Virus record (IMG/VR): IMGVR_UViG_3300042988_001450
Span: 1 to 26,178 of that record
Length of the DNA: 26,178 bases
Reading direction: 5' to 3' (one strand)
DNA from: a virus
Within the stretch, counting starts at the first letter, position 1. Every line of letters begins with the position of its first letter. The notes beneath the pieces were generated by a model. That model worked only from the letters and a program-made list of their open reading frames with translations. It searched no databases and had not been told where the DNA came from. The position numbers and the translations under genes were made by a program. Shown here piece after piece: positions 17,244-24,965 of the stretch.

Positions 17244-17833
17244 CAGCGCACCCGAGTGAATTCAGAGTCCGGCTTCTCGTCCTGCTTGCCTTCGTTCGCG
17301 TCCAGCTTTTGCGCAGTCTGCAGCGCGAACGTCGCGCGCTGGTTGAGGTTGTTGCCCAACTCCGGCCGCACCGGCAGCATGTTCGCAAGGTACGTCGCGA
17401 GGTGGAGTGCGAAGGCCCGGACGAAGTGCGGAGGGTAGAGTCCGATGGGCGGCGCCTTGGCGGTGTAGACAAGCTCCGCGTCCTCCTGGTCGGTGAGAAT
17501 GACGAGCCCGGTGCCCGCGTCGTCGAGCTCCTTGTCAAACGGAATGTTGGTGGGCGCTGCACGGCCGTTCCAGATGTAGCGAGCGACGAGACAGTCCGAC
17601 GGCGTGGCGTAGCAGAAGGCCCAGTCCGTGCGCTCGTCGCCGGTGAGTGCCAGCACCTGGCGCTTGGTGGCGAACTTCCACCACCAGCTCGAGAGCACCT
17701 CGAGGCGCGCCTGCTCATAGTACACCTGGGCCGCGGCCGCCTCGGGACTGTCCTCGGTGAGGAGGTCGATGAGTTGGCGCTGGCCAATAGCACCCAGCGC
17801 GAGGTTGGTGATTTGCGCCGGAGTTGTGGCCAT
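17243..17833 (-). CDS. Tail adaptor, tail tubular protein A (T7 gp11-like)
   Basis: A 196-residue protein, the same length as T7 gp11, the dodecameric adaptor between portal and nozzle. The family pattern is clear: an N-terminal helix NLALGAIGQRQL, then EAAAAQVYYEQARLEVLSSW (residues about 31-50) followed by WWKFATKR, then the strand YATPSDCL near residue 75 and the C-terminal LATYLANML helix. ATG 17833 is preceded by GAGGTAA, which overlaps the previous stop. It partners with the portal above and the gp12-like nozzle below. Confidence 0.93.
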   Translation of the reverse strand: MATTPAQITNLALGAIGQRQLIDLLTEDSPEAAAAQVYYEQARLEVLSSWWWKFATKRQVLALTGDERTDWAFCYATPSDCLVARYIWNGRAAPTNIPFDKELDDAGTGLVILTDQEDAELVYTAKAPPIGLYPPHFVRAFALHLATYLANMLPVRPELGNNLNQRATFALQTAQKLDANEGKQDEKPDSEFTRVR

Positions 17834-17841
17834 GGCTTACC

Positions 17842-18135
17842 TCACAGAGACTTGTCGGAAACGCGACGGGGTGACGGTGGAGTCGCTTTGGGCGCCTTGG
17901 GCTTCTCGACGGCGGACTCGACTGGCTTGTCGACGAACTCGAGCTTGGGGCCCTGTGGGACGAAGAGGTTCTCGGGGCCCTGTGGCACGTCATCATCGAC
18001 GACGGCGGACGGGTCGCGCCACGCGCGAGACATGGGCGTGCCGACGGGGACGACAATCTTCTCGCCCACCTCGTACAACTTCCCCTTGCGGTAGTAGCGG
18101 GCCTTGCAGATATACACCTTCGTCTCTGTCGTCAT
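17842..18135 (-). CDS. Small hypothetical protein before the tail adaptor
   Basis: A 97-residue protein that I do not recognise. ATG 18135 follows CAGGAG at ideal spacing; an upstream in-frame ATG would place the start inside the tRNA-like element and is rejected. The first 40 residues (TETKVYICKARYYRKGKLYEVGEKI) look like a small beta domain resembling phage head or tail decoration folds. The rest is Pro/Lys/Val-rich and probably disordered, and contains the near repeat VPQGPENL/VPQGPKLEF. It is the first gene after the 143-base gap and nearly abuts the gp11-like adaptor, so a minor virion or assembly role is inferred. Confidence 0.8.
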   Translation of the reverse strand: MTTETKVYICKARYYRKGKLYEVGEKIVVPVGTPMSRAWRDPSAVVDDDVPQGPENLFVPQGPKLEFVDKPVESAVEKPKAPKATPPSPRRVSDKSL

Positions 18136-18155
18136 GTGCTTCTCCTGTGGGTGAA

Positions 18156-18216
18156 GGGGCAGTGCTGGATTCGAACCAGCCCGTACTGGCGCCATGCCGC
18201 CCGAACTGCACTCCCC
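18156..18216 (-). ncRNA. tRNA-like element with a perfect T arm
   Basis: The 3' part is a textbook tRNA T arm: five-base stem GCTGG/CCAGC around TTCGAAT (18180-18164). It is followed by ACTGCCCC, which can pair with GGGGAGT at 18216-18210 with one bulged G; alternatively GCAGT at 18209-18205 pairs perfectly with ACTGC. Only about 29 bases lie between acceptor and T arm, too few for both a D arm and an anticodon arm; one hairpin GGCG-GCATGG-CGCC fits there. A standard cloverleaf does not form and no CCA is encoded. It may be a minimal tRNA-like RNA, a tRNA relic or a tRNA-derived attachment core. It ends about 20 bases before the next start codon. Confidence 0.4.
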
Positions 18217-18232
18217 CCACGATGGGGGGAGT
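18210..18232 (-). terminator. Strong 10-bp hairpin after the capsid block
   Basis: A perfect ten-base-pair stem (18210-18219 with 18223-18232; ACTCCCCCCA/TGGGGGGAGT) with a three-base loop. It lies between the cement gene and the next gene. No run of T follows on either strand, so it may act as an RNA stability or processing hairpin and not as a simple Rho-independent terminator. Its G-run is also the candidate acceptor strand of the tRNA-like element, so the two folds exclude each other. Confidence 0.45.
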
Positions 18233-18250
18233 TTGCTGGAGCCTCACGAC

Positions 18251-18279
18251 AGACCCACCAGGCAGGCCCCAGCGGGTCT
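18251..18279 (-). terminator. Inverted repeat at the cement-gene stop
   Basis: AGACCC (18251-18256) and GGGTCT (18274-18279) form a six-base stem with a GC-rich 17-base loop that overlaps the stop codon of the cement gene. With the stronger hairpin about 20 bases further on, it marks the end of the scaffold-capsid-cement unit. There is no T tract, so terminator function is uncertain. Confidence 0.3.
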
Positions 18280-18758
18280 CAGACGGCGCTGCCTGGTGAC
18301 GTGGCGAGCGACATGTCGTCGCCGACGATGGCGGCAGTCACGTTGCCCGTGCCGGTCGAGCCGGTGACAACGGCCTGACAGCCGAGGTAGCGCGCGGTGA
18401 CGCCGACCTTGGGGACCGCGAGGCGCACGCGGTAGCCCGGGACGAGCGACGCGATGGCGATGGACGGGGTCGAGCACAGCACGGTGGGCGAGCTCAGGTT
18501 GGCGTTGGCCGACATGATGATGCTGAAGACCACCGACGTGGACGTGGCGAACGCCGTGGTGACCTGGAAGAGGATTTCGATGTCGCTCTTCCCGGCGTCG
18601 AACGGAGGCGTGTTGCCGAGGGTGTCGGTGGTGGCTCCCTGGACCTGGTTGGACGCCGCGGTAGCCGCCCCGTAGAGGTCGATGGAGTTGGTCGAAACGA
18701 CGGTGCCCGTGTCGATGAGCAGGCCGTCCATGAGGAGATTCTGTTTGTCGAGTCTCAT
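18279..18758 (-). CDS. Capsid cement protein, Bbp16-like
   Basis: A 159-residue protein resembling the Bbp16 capsid cement family of Bordetella phage BPP-1. Features: the opening MRLDKQNLLMDGLLI, the STNSIDLYG turn near residues 22-30, DIEILFQVTTAF near 60, and LVPGYRVRLAVPKVGVTARYLG near 108-129. By family knowledge such proteins form jelly-roll or beta-tulip decorations that stabilise the shell after expansion. ATG 18758 has AAAGGA upstream at slightly long spacing, 14 bases after the major capsid stop. The close coupling with the capsid gene supports the role. Confidence 0.82.
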   Translation of the reverse strand: MRLDKQNLLMDGLLIDTGTVVSTNSIDLYGAATAASNQVQGATTDTLGNTPPFDAGKSDIEILFQVTTAFATSTSVVFSIIMSANANLSSPTVLCSTPSIAIASLVPGYRVRLAVPKVGVTARYLGCQAVVTGSTGTGNVTAAIVGDDMSLATSPGSAV

Positions 18759-18772
18759 TGGAGTGGTTCCTT

Positions 18773-19789
18773 TCAGGTGAGCGGCGCTTCGGTGTTGAGG
18801 AGCGCGTCGGTGCGGTGGATGGGCACGCCGCCGAAGTACACCATAGGCCGACCCTCGATGTTCTCGAAGGTGAGCCCGCCGCCGGACTTGACGGTGTCTC
18901 GCGCCTGGCTGCGCAGGTACGAGCGGATGGTGCGGTTGCAGTAGAAGACGGGGCGACAGTCAGTCAGCGACTGAATCTGCTCGCACGCCTTCTCCATGGC
19001 GTCGATAAGGGTCGAGCCCGTGCGCGCGAGGTTGTCCGAGTCGATGTTGCAGATGCGCACAAGGTAGCGCGCGTCCTCGACTGCGAGGCCGGGCTCCCAC
19101 TTGAAGTGTGAACGGTACGCCAGAAACTCGGCGCCCGTGGACGTGGCCGACGCGGAGTCGGTGACGAGCTCCTCGCCGAGGTCCTTCATCTGCAGTCCCG
19201 CGGTCGAGCCCTTGGGGTAGATGCCATACACCTTGCGCTCGCCCCAACCCACCAACCAGATGCTGGCACAGTCGGAGTCACCGTTCGCCTGGCCGGAGCC
19301 ATGGACAATGACCTGCGAGCTGTACGGAATGCCGCTGAGCGCGTCGAGGCGCGGCGACAGGCCGGTGATGCGCTCCGGGTTCACCTTCTGCGACGCATAG
19401 AAGAATGCGTCCTCGAGGACCCGGCTGTACGAGCTGACGAACGCGAGGTCTTCAGACATCCGGAAGCCGGCCTCGTCGCCATTCCGCTTCGCGAGCGCGA
19501 CGTCGACCTTGCTGATACCTTCCAGCATGCCGCAGGTCTCAACGAACTGGCCCGTGCGGCTCTTCGTGGGCAGCACGCCTTCGTTGTACTTGCGCCACGT
19601 CAGCGACGGGAGCGCCTCGCGGGTGGTGATGAGATGCCCGTCCGTGCCGTTGGTCTCAAACCAAGGCATGTCCTGCAGCAGGGGCGTCTCGACGGTGAGT
19701 GATTCGACGATGCGGGCGATCTTCCCGTTGGGGTCGGTCCTCCGCGCAATGTCGAGAAGGGTCGGAAGACCCTGGTTGATGGTTGCCAT
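18773..19789 (-). CDS. Major capsid protein (HK97-fold, BPP-1-like)
   Basis: A 338-residue shell protein, close to T7 gp10A in length but with the sequence character of the BPP-1 capsid family. It begins with QGLPTLLDIARRTDPNGK (residues 5-22), includes the segment LLQDMPWFETNG and a central ERKVYGIYPKGSTAGLQ strand-turn near 210. It ends with VYFGGVPIHRTDALLNTE, typical of capsid P-domain endings. ATG 19789 is preceded by AAGGAGAAG, the strongest ribosome site in the window, as expected for the most abundant virion protein. It follows the scaffold gene by 14 bases and precedes the cement gene. Confidence 0.92.
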   Translation of the reverse strand: MATINQGLPTLLDIARRTDPNGKIARIVESLTVETPLLQDMPWFETNGTDGHLITTREALPSLTWRKYNEGVLPTKSRTGQFVETCGMLEGISKVDVALAKRNGDEAGFRMSEDLAFVSSYSRVLEDAFFYASQKVNPERITGLSPRLDALSGIPYSSQVIVHGSGQANGDSDCASIWLVGWGERKVYGIYPKGSTAGLQMKDLGEELVTDSASATSTGAEFLAYRSHFKWEPGLAVEDARYLVRICNIDSDNLARTGSTLIDAMEKACEQIQSLTDCRPVFYCNRTIRSYLRSQARDTVKSGGGLTFENIEGRPMVYFGGVPIHRTDALLNTEAPLT

Positions 19790-19803
19790 GTTTCACTTCT
19801 CCT

Positions 19804-20463
19804 TCAGGGTTTTGACTTCCGCATGGTGGGGTACATGACGTCTCGGAGTGAAACCTCCGCGCCCTTGTCACCGGCGGCTGGCGTGGTGCCAGAGACTGAA
19901 TCCTCGCCGAGGCCGCGCCCCAGCTTCACAAGCCCGCGCACAAGCGCAGGGTGGTTCCCGAGTCCGGCCGCGACAATGGCCTTCGCCACGTCCTCGCCGC
20001 CCAAGTGGTTGATGGCCTTGCGCAGACTGGCCAGCGCGGCAGGTTTCTTCGCCCCGCCGATTTCCTTGTCTGCGTCGATTTCCGCCACCCACTTCATGTT
20101 GCGCTCTTCGAAAGCCTTCGTCGCCGCCTCGGCGCGCTTCGTCTCGAGCGCGACGTACTGGTCGAAGAGCTTCTGCGCCTTTGGTGAATCGAGGCCGAGC
20201 TCCTTGGCCGTCGACTTGAAGCCAGTCAACACCTCGGGCTCGACATGGAAGCTCTCCGGGAGCGCTATTTCAACCTCACCAGAATCAGCGCCGGCCGCTT
20301 CGATCGCCGACGGCGCCGGGGCCGGGGTGCTCGAACTCGCCGAGAATGCCGCCGGTGCGGGCGTCCCGCTCGGAGCGGAGGCTGTTGCTGGTGGAGTCGC
20401 GGACTGCTGCCCAGGGTCAACCGCCGGTGCGGCGGAAGTGGTGGTGGTCATGCCAGTGACCAT
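19804..20463 (-). CDS. Scaffold-like capsid assembly protein
   Basis: A protein of 219 residues from ATG 20463, or 215 from the ATG 12 bases downstream; neither start has a clear ribosome site. It has the usual features of phage scaffolds: an N-terminal Ala/Pro/Ser/Thr-rich disordered stretch (residues 1-60), an acidic segment, a charged central helix (ETKRAEAATKAFEERNMKW, near 125), and a short basic C-terminus (MYPTMRKSKP) that could bind capsid subunits. Position directly before the major capsid gene is that of T7 gp9 and of the BPP-1 scaffold. No protease motif is evident. Function is inferred from position and composition. Confidence 0.82.
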   Translation of the reverse strand: MVTGMTTTTSAAPAVDPGQQSATPPATASAPSGTPAPAAFSASSSTPAPAPSAIEAAGADSGEVEIALPESFHVEPEVLTGFKSTAKELGLDSPKAQKLFDQYVALETKRAEAATKAFEERNMKWVAEIDADKEIGGAKKPAALASLRKAINHLGGEDVAKAIVAAGLGNHPALVRGLVKLGRGLGEDSVSGTTPAAGDKGAEVSLRDVMYPTMRKSKP

Positions 20464-20548
20464 ACACGCATGGTGACGTATGGCGCAATATGGTCACACG
20501 CAAAGCGTGGTGCGCACGCCACACCCGTAACGCTGGAGAGCCCGGGCG
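20464..20548 (-). promoter_or_regulatory. Intergenic control region before the scaffold gene
   Basis: One of the few real gaps in this dense region, rich in inverted repeats: a nine-base perfect stem CCGTAACGC/GCGTTACGG (20525-20533 with 20546-20554, 12-base loop) that includes the stop of the Bbp19-like gene; CACGC-AAA-GCGTG (20497-20509); and imperfect repeats around GGTGAC/GGTCAC and CCATAC/GTATGG near the start codon. A transcription boundary or operator-promoter region for the capsid genes is plausible. I could not identify convincing -35/-10 boxes or a T tract. Confidence 0.4.
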
Positions 20549-20824
20549 TTACGGTTTGTGTGCTTCCTGCTCGGTGGCCGCCAGCTGCTCGCGTACCATC
20601 GTCACCCAGAGCTCCGGACACACCCGCTGCGTCTCGCGCATGAGGGCAATGGCGACGCTTCTCCGCCCCTCGTTATAGGCGGTTGCGTTGTCGTCCGATG
20701 CGAACGACGGCGTGTGCAGCCCGGCCTGCTCGAGCAGCCGCCAAACCAGCCGGCGCCCTGGCTGCGTGCCCATGACAACGCGCAGGTCGACGTCGTTGAG
20801 CGCCACCCGCTCCTCGCGAGTCAC
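20549..20824 (-). CDS. Bbp19-family small phage protein
   Basis: A 91-residue protein. Start chosen at GTG 20824, which overlaps the upstream stop as GTGA; the longer frame upstream reads as Arg/Ala-rich noise. The core GTQPGRRLVWRLLEQAGLHTPSF (residues about 20-42) followed by ATAYNEGRRSVAIALM and CPELWVTM is the pattern of Bbp19-type proteins found between portal and scaffold genes in BPP-1-like phages. Their biochemical role is not known to me; conserved position suggests head assembly. The stop codon lies inside a nine-base-pair hairpin. Confidence 0.75.
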   Translation of the reverse strand: MTREERVALNDVDLRVVMGTQPGRRLVWRLLEQAGLHTPSFASDDNATAYNEGRRSVAIALMRETQRVCPELWVTMVREQLAATEQEAHKP

Positions 20825-21096
20825 TTGCGCCACCCGCGGCGCGAGGCCTCGAAGTCCACCGCCAGACGCAGCGCTGCGTCGGAGTAGTCCCGCTTGCCGT
20901 TGTCTCGCTCGTCGAGCCGCACAGCCGCCTCGTGCGCCAGCCTCCACCGCGGCAGCGTTTTACTCTCGGCCGTCTCGCCGTGGTCGCACGCGAGAGTCGC
21001 GAGCTGCGAGAGGGTGAGGCGCTTGCGCCGCAGGAGTGAATAGGCCGCGAGGCCCGACGAGACAACCGACAACGCCACTGCAATCCATTCGGTCAT
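20821..21096 (-). CDS. Small membrane-anchored hypothetical protein
   Basis: A 91-residue protein, unassigned. Residues 4-22 form one hydrophobic helix (WIAVALSVVSSGLAAYSLL) followed by RRKR, which by the positive-inside rule puts the remainder in the cytoplasm. The rest is a charged helical domain (LPRWRLAHEAAVRLDERDN). ATG 21096 overlaps the upstream stop (ATGA), and its stop overlaps the next GTG. A single-span protein in a head-assembly block is unusual; a holin or spanin role cannot be excluded, but one helix plus a charged cytoplasmic domain is not typical of a canonical holin. Confidence 0.7.
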   Translation of the reverse strand: MTEWIAVALSVVSSGLAAYSLLRRKRLTLSQLATLACDHGETAESKTLPRWRLAHEAAVRLDERDNGKRDYSDAALRLAVDFEASRRGWRK

Positions 21097-21431
21097 GGCC
21101 TTCTCCCGTAGTCCGGCTTCACGGTTACCACCGCGTCTAGCCCAGCACCCGACGCGACGCCCAGCACCTCAAGCTCCACGTGCACGCCGACGTCGATGTC
21201 GCACGCGCGCTGCTCGCCCGGAGGAATGGCCACCAGCTCGAGCGGCGTGTTGGTGGGTGCAAAATCGTCCCTCGAGTCACACCTTCGCCGAAGCGTGACG
21301 TCGAGCGTCTGACTCGTGTCGGTATTCTTGACCGCGACGGCGCACGTCCTGGTGTCGCGAATGTCCACGGTGGCCATGACGGTTGACGTCGGACCCACGG
21401 AGACTGTCTCGTGTACGAACTTGATAGTCAT
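21093..21431 (-). CDS. Small beta-rich hypothetical protein after the portal
   Basis: A 112-residue protein that I do not recognise. It looks all-beta, with alternating hydrophobic strands (TVMATVDIRDTRTCAVAVKN near 17-36) and the loop ELVAIPPGEQRACDIDV near 65-81. The overall pattern suggests an Ig-like or jelly-roll fold, as seen in phage decoration proteins. It overlaps the portal stop (ATGA) and the next gene's start (ATGA), so all three are probably co-translated. A minor virion role is inference only. Confidence 0.75.
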   Translation of the reverse strand: MTIKFVHETVSVGPTSTVMATVDIRDTRTCAVAVKNTDTSQTLDVTLRRRCDSRDDFAPTNTPLELVAIPPGEQRACDIDVGVHVELEVLGVASGAGLDAVVTVKPDYGRRP

Positions 21432-23095
21432 CGAGCGCCCACACCCTTCAGCATCTCAGACAGTGCGTTGCCACTCTCGAGCGACGTGTCGCCCAGCTTC
21501 TTCGCGACGTCTGCGGCGCCCGTGGCCTGCTCGAGCGCCTGCTGCTGCGCCTGCTGCTGCGCCCTCGAGGCACGCATGGCCTCGACCTCCTCGTCGGGCC
21601 GGACGACCGCCGGGGGCACGCCGAGCGAGTCAGCGTACTCGTCAACCAGCTGGTCGACGTCCAGTTTGTCCAGCACCGATGGACTCAACTGCGACAGGTT
21701 GCCGACGAACGCAGAGATGCGCTCAAGGCCGGTGGTACTCAGGAGCTTCTGAGCCTGGGCCATGATGGAGATGTACTCCACCTTGAGTTCGACCCCCTGG
21801 AGCTCCTCGGGCGGCGGAGGAATCTGGCCAGCGCGCAACAGAATGGCAAAGAAGCGGTCGATGACCGGGTCCAAGAGCTCGTCGTTGAGTGCTTCGAGGA
21901 CGGTGCCGAGCTGCAGCAACTTTTCTTCCCGGCGCTCCGACACCTCTCGCGCGGTCATCTGCCCCTCGCTCTGCGACAGCATGAGCCACAAGTCGGCGAA
22001 AAAGGCGCGACGGATGCGCTCCTCATGCCGCTGGATTTTCATCTCGAAGACCTCGACGGCTCGAGGGTCGACCGTCACAGCCGGCCGCAGCGCCTGCCCC
22101 GCGCCCAGCGCGTCGACGAAGCTCACCTCGCCCGGAAGCAGCGAGATGACGCCCGACGCGGCCCCGGTGGGTGCGGCCATCGGCGGGTTGACCACCTTGT
22201 CGACCGCCTGCGCAGACCTGCGCTCGTACAATTGCAGGGCGCGGCAGTCACCCAGCGCTGCCCAGCCCGGCCCGTGCCCGTACGCATCCGCCGCGACTGT
22301 CTCCCAGCGCGGCGCGACAATCGGAAACTCGTGGTAGCCCGCCTTGCGAAGGAAACCGTCCTCTTCGTTGCTCGAGGCCTCCCACCAGTAGGACAGGAAC
22401 TTCTTGCCCGCGGTGCCGACGGCGCCCTCCTTGTAGTCGTCGTTGGGCCACACGCAGTGCACGACGTCGAGCCGCTGGGTGTGCTTGCCTTCGCGGTTCC
22501 AGTCCTGCACCCGCTTGCTGCAGTTCTCCTCGCCGAACAGGTCGACGACCTGCTTGCACGTCATCGACTCCTCGCGGAACAGCGTGTCGACGGCCCCGCG
22601 GCTCGAGGTGGCAAGGCAGTAGGAGCCGACCGGGAACACATAGACACGCACGCCGTCCTCAACATCCTCCTCGATGGACGCGGCAGCAACGCCGAACGGG
22701 CCCAGGTCGGCATAGATTAGAAACAGCGCCTTGTAGAGGTTCGACTTCGCCATGGCCTGGCGGAGTCGGCGCTCCACCTCCGAGAGCCAGCGCTTCACCG
22801 CGGGCCTCTCGCTGAGCTCGGGCTCGCCCTGCATGGTCAGCCGATACCACGGCCTCGAGGGACTGGTGATGCCCGCCATCATGCCCGACGCCAGCACGCG
22901 CGCCGAGTCGAGGGGCGTCGAGTTGATGATGTCCTGGTGTTTCTCGTCGCCGTCGTAGTCCATCGTGTCGCGCCGGAACCCACGCGGGCGCATGTGCGTA
23001 GCGATGGAGTCCCACGTCTCGAGCCAACTCGAGCGCTCGCTCTTCAGTGCCGTGTGCCACTCGTTGAGGCGCTTCTTCGTGTCGCGGTCTTCCAT
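21428..23095 (-). CDS. Portal (head-to-tail connector) protein, T7 gp8-like
   Basis: A 555-residue portal of the T7 gp8/head-tail connector family (gp8 is 536 residues). The dodecamer would form the DNA channel and dock the terminase and the gp11-like adaptor. The hallmark GMMAGITSPSRPWYRL stands at residues 71-86. Later come a YADLGPFGVAAASIEED region near 148-164, the helical stem and wing, and EGQMTAREVSERREEKL near 385, followed by a Gln-rich C-terminal helix (QQQAQQQALEQ) that may form the barrel. ATG 23095 has GGAG upstream, overlapping the previous stop. Confidence 0.95.
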   Translation of the reverse strand: MEDRDTKKRLNEWHTALKSERSSWLETWDSIATHMRPRGFRRDTMDYDGDEKHQDIINSTPLDSARVLASGMMAGITSPSRPWYRLTMQGEPELSERPAVKRWLSEVERRLRQAMAKSNLYKALFLIYADLGPFGVAAASIEEDVEDGVRVYVFPVGSYCLATSSRGAVDTLFREESMTCKQVVDLFGEENCSKRVQDWNREGKHTQRLDVVHCVWPNDDYKEGAVGTAGKKFLSYWWEASSNEEDGFLRKAGYHEFPIVAPRWETVAADAYGHGPGWAALGDCRALQLYERRSAQAVDKVVNPPMAAPTGAASGVISLLPGEVSFVDALGAGQALRPAVTVDPRAVEVFEMKIQRHEERIRRAFFADLWLMLSQSEGQMTAREVSERREEKLLQLGTVLEALNDELLDPVIDRFFAILLRAGQIPPPPEELQGVELKVEYISIMAQAQKLLSTTGLERISAFVGNLSQLSPSVLDKLDVDQLVDEYADSLGVPPAVVRPDEEVEAMRASRAQQQAQQQALEQATGAADVAKKLGDTSLESGNALSEMLKGVGAR

Positions 23096-23096
23096 G

Positions 23097-23531
23097 TCAG
23101 TCTCCGAGAATGTTGCCGCGACCGATGGGCGCCGCAGGGTCGAAAGCCTGGTTGATGTAGCTGCTCTGTGTGGAGCCGGTGCGGCGCTTCATGCCGACAT
23201 TGCGCAGGTACGAGTCCGTCTTGTCGGACTTCGCGCTCGACGCGTACTTGTTGCCGAGGAAGTTGGCGCGCGTCGTCGGATCGTTCCATGCGGCCTCCAT
23301 ATCTGACTGCCACTTCGCTTTGCGCGCCTCGAATGCCTTCCGCGCGTTGTCGTCCGCGAAGCCTGGGTTGGAGCCAGAGAATTGGCCCTTCTCGTTCCAT
23401 GAAAAGTGCGTCTTGTCGGCCATCGCCTTCTCGGTCCAGAACTTCTCGAAGTCCGAGCGCTGCGTCTCCGCCACGCTGGGGTTGAGAATCTTGTCGTCCG
23501 ACTTGGCGTCGCCGTTGTTCGTGCCGCCCAT
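23097..23531 (-). CDS. Hypothetical protein between terminase and portal
   Basis: A 144-residue hydrophilic protein without a recognised domain. It is rich in Asn, Asp, Ser and Lys (MGGTNNGDAKSDDK start; NEKGQFSGSNPGFADDNARK near 46), probably partly disordered, with several aromatic residues in the middle. ATG 23531 follows AGAGGTGA, which is also the end of the terminase gene. Small genes at this position are common in BPP-1- and T7-like phages. A role in portal or packaging assembly is guesswork from position. Confidence 0.75.
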   Translation of the reverse strand: MGGTNNGDAKSDDKILNPSVAETQRSDFEKFWTEKAMADKTHFSWNEKGQFSGSNPGFADDNARKAFEARKAKWQSDMEAAWNDPTTRANFLGNKYASSAKSDKTDSYLRNVGMKRRTGSTQSSYINQAFDPAAPIGRGNILGD

Positions 23532-23534
23532 GTG

Positions 23535-24965
23535 TCACCTCTCGAAAGGATTGTAGTCCGCCTGCTTGCCGGTACGCGACCGTCCCTGTATTGCTTCTCT
23601 CAACGCCCGCGGCATGACGGGCTGCGCGAACGTGAAGCCGAGCGAGTCCGCGACGTCGGGGCTCACCCCGGTGCGCTTTTTCACCTCGACCTTCTTCTCG
23701 AGCAGCAGTCGGTTGTTGCTGTCAAACTTGTACGCTGGCGCCACGAGTTCCGCGTTGTACTCCGGGTTCGACGGCAGCGCGCCACGTGCCCTAACCCAGT
23801 CGGCCATGTTGAACCACATCTCGGCGCGCCGGTTCGCAAACTTCGCATCGATGGGCGAGCCGGCAGAGTCGATGCCGATGGCCGGGTAGCCGAGCTGCAC
23901 GAGCCGGTCGAGCACCCCGGCGCCGAACGTCGCCTGGTCGATGAAGAGCCCGTCGGGCTGGTGCTTGTCGTACGCGCGCGCCACCTGTCCCGCCAACTGC
24001 ATTGTGTCAAGGTTGCGCAGAATGAGCGGTTGCAGGCACGCGTCACCATGCCTCAGGGTGATCACCGACCTGTCGTCGCCGAAGCGCGCGACGTCCACGC
24101 CCATGACTTTCACAGCCTCGCGCAGGTCGGCCTCGAGGACGACTCGACGCTGCGCCGCGGCCACCTCCTCGACGCCCAGGAGCGCGTTGCTCGAGGCGGG
24201 CGGGAACTGGCCAAAGACGTTGACAAGCACGAACGGGTTGTCGCGCCCGTACTTCGCAATCTGCGCACGCGCCCACTCGATGCTGACGCGCGGCGCTCGG
24301 TTGGGATCGTCCGGGTCTCCGCTGATTTCCTTCACCCACCACAGCGGCTTCTCCAACGTACAGGCGCGGTACAGTGGGCCCTCGAGGTGCGTTGGATTGC
24401 CCGCGATGAGAAGCTTCGCCTCGCGCCCGGCCTCCTTGTCAGCGTTCGCCAGACCGCCCTCGGCCGCAGCGGCCACCGCGTCCGGCACGCCGCCGGCCTC
24501 GTCGATGACGAACAGCACGTGGTCTGCGTGAACGCCGGCCAGGGTGTTGGCCTGCTGTGATGAGTCGCCACCCTTGGGCCATGTGCGCGCACTCGCCCAC
24601 CAGGTCTCAGGGTGGTCGATGGCCTCGATGCGCTCCGACTTCCACTTGAACGCGGCCTTGAGGAATGGCGACTTCTGCTGCCACTTCGCAAGCTCGGTCC
24701 AGAGCCCGTCCTTCAGGTTGTCCTCGGTCACTGACGTGCAGACCACTTTCGGGTGTGGCCTGGTCGCGAGCCACCACCAGACAACCCACGCCAGCACGGT
24801 CGACTTGCCTGGGCCCTTGCTGGCCTTCAGCGCGAGCCGGTCGTTGCGGACGATCGCCTCGAGCACCTCGACCTGCCACGCGTCGGGCGCGGCTCCGAGG
24901 CATTGGAGCGCGAAAGCGACAGGGCTGTCCCGCCACTCGCGCAGCCTGGCGGGTGCTGACTTCAC
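23535..24965 (-). CDS. terL: Terminase large subunit
   Basis: A 476-residue DNA packaging motor and nuclease. Walker A is KASKGPGKST at 47-56, Walker B is VLFVIDEAGG at 150-159 (D155, E156), and NPTHLEGPLYRA near 190-201 fits the coupling motif. The C-terminal RNase H-like nuclease shows the expected acidic residues in MGVDVARFGDD (D291), LFIDQATFG (D343) and SPDVADSLGF (D437, D440). It starts at GTG 24965, overlapping the small-subunit stop as GTGA. It acts with the small subunit and portal at the procapsid vertex. All key residues appear intact. Confidence 0.96.
   Translation of the reverse strand: MKSAPARLREWRDSPVAFALQCLGAAPDAWQVEVLEAIVRNDRLALKASKGPGKSTVLAWVVWWWLATRPHPKVVCTSVTEDNLKDGLWTELAKWQQKSPFLKAAFKWKSERIEAIDHPETWWASARTWPKGGDSSQQANTLAGVHADHVLFVIDEAGGVPDAVAAAAEGGLANADKEAGREAKLLIAGNPTHLEGPLYRACTLEKPLWWVKEISGDPDDPNRAPRVSIEWARAQIAKYGRDNPFVLVNVFGQFPPASSNALLGVEEVAAAQRRVVLEADLREAVKVMGVDVARFGDDRSVITLRHGDACLQPLILRNLDTMQLAGQVARAYDKHQPDGLFIDQATFGAGVLDRLVQLGYPAIGIDSAGSPIDAKFANRRAEMWFNMADWVRARGALPSNPEYNAELVAPAYKFDSNNRLLLEKKVEVKKRTGVSPDVADSLGFTFAQPVMPRALREAIQGRSRTGKQADYNPFER

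Noticed and set aside
18156-18235. A complete functional tRNA gene
   Set aside because: There is no room for both D and anticodon arms, the acceptor has a bulge or mismatch, and the possible loop lacks U33.
20825-20947. N-terminal extension of the Bbp19-like protein
   Set aside because: It reads as Arg/Ala/Gly-rich noise overlapping the membrane-protein gene; GTG 20824 gives the usual GTGA overlap and the conserved protein length.
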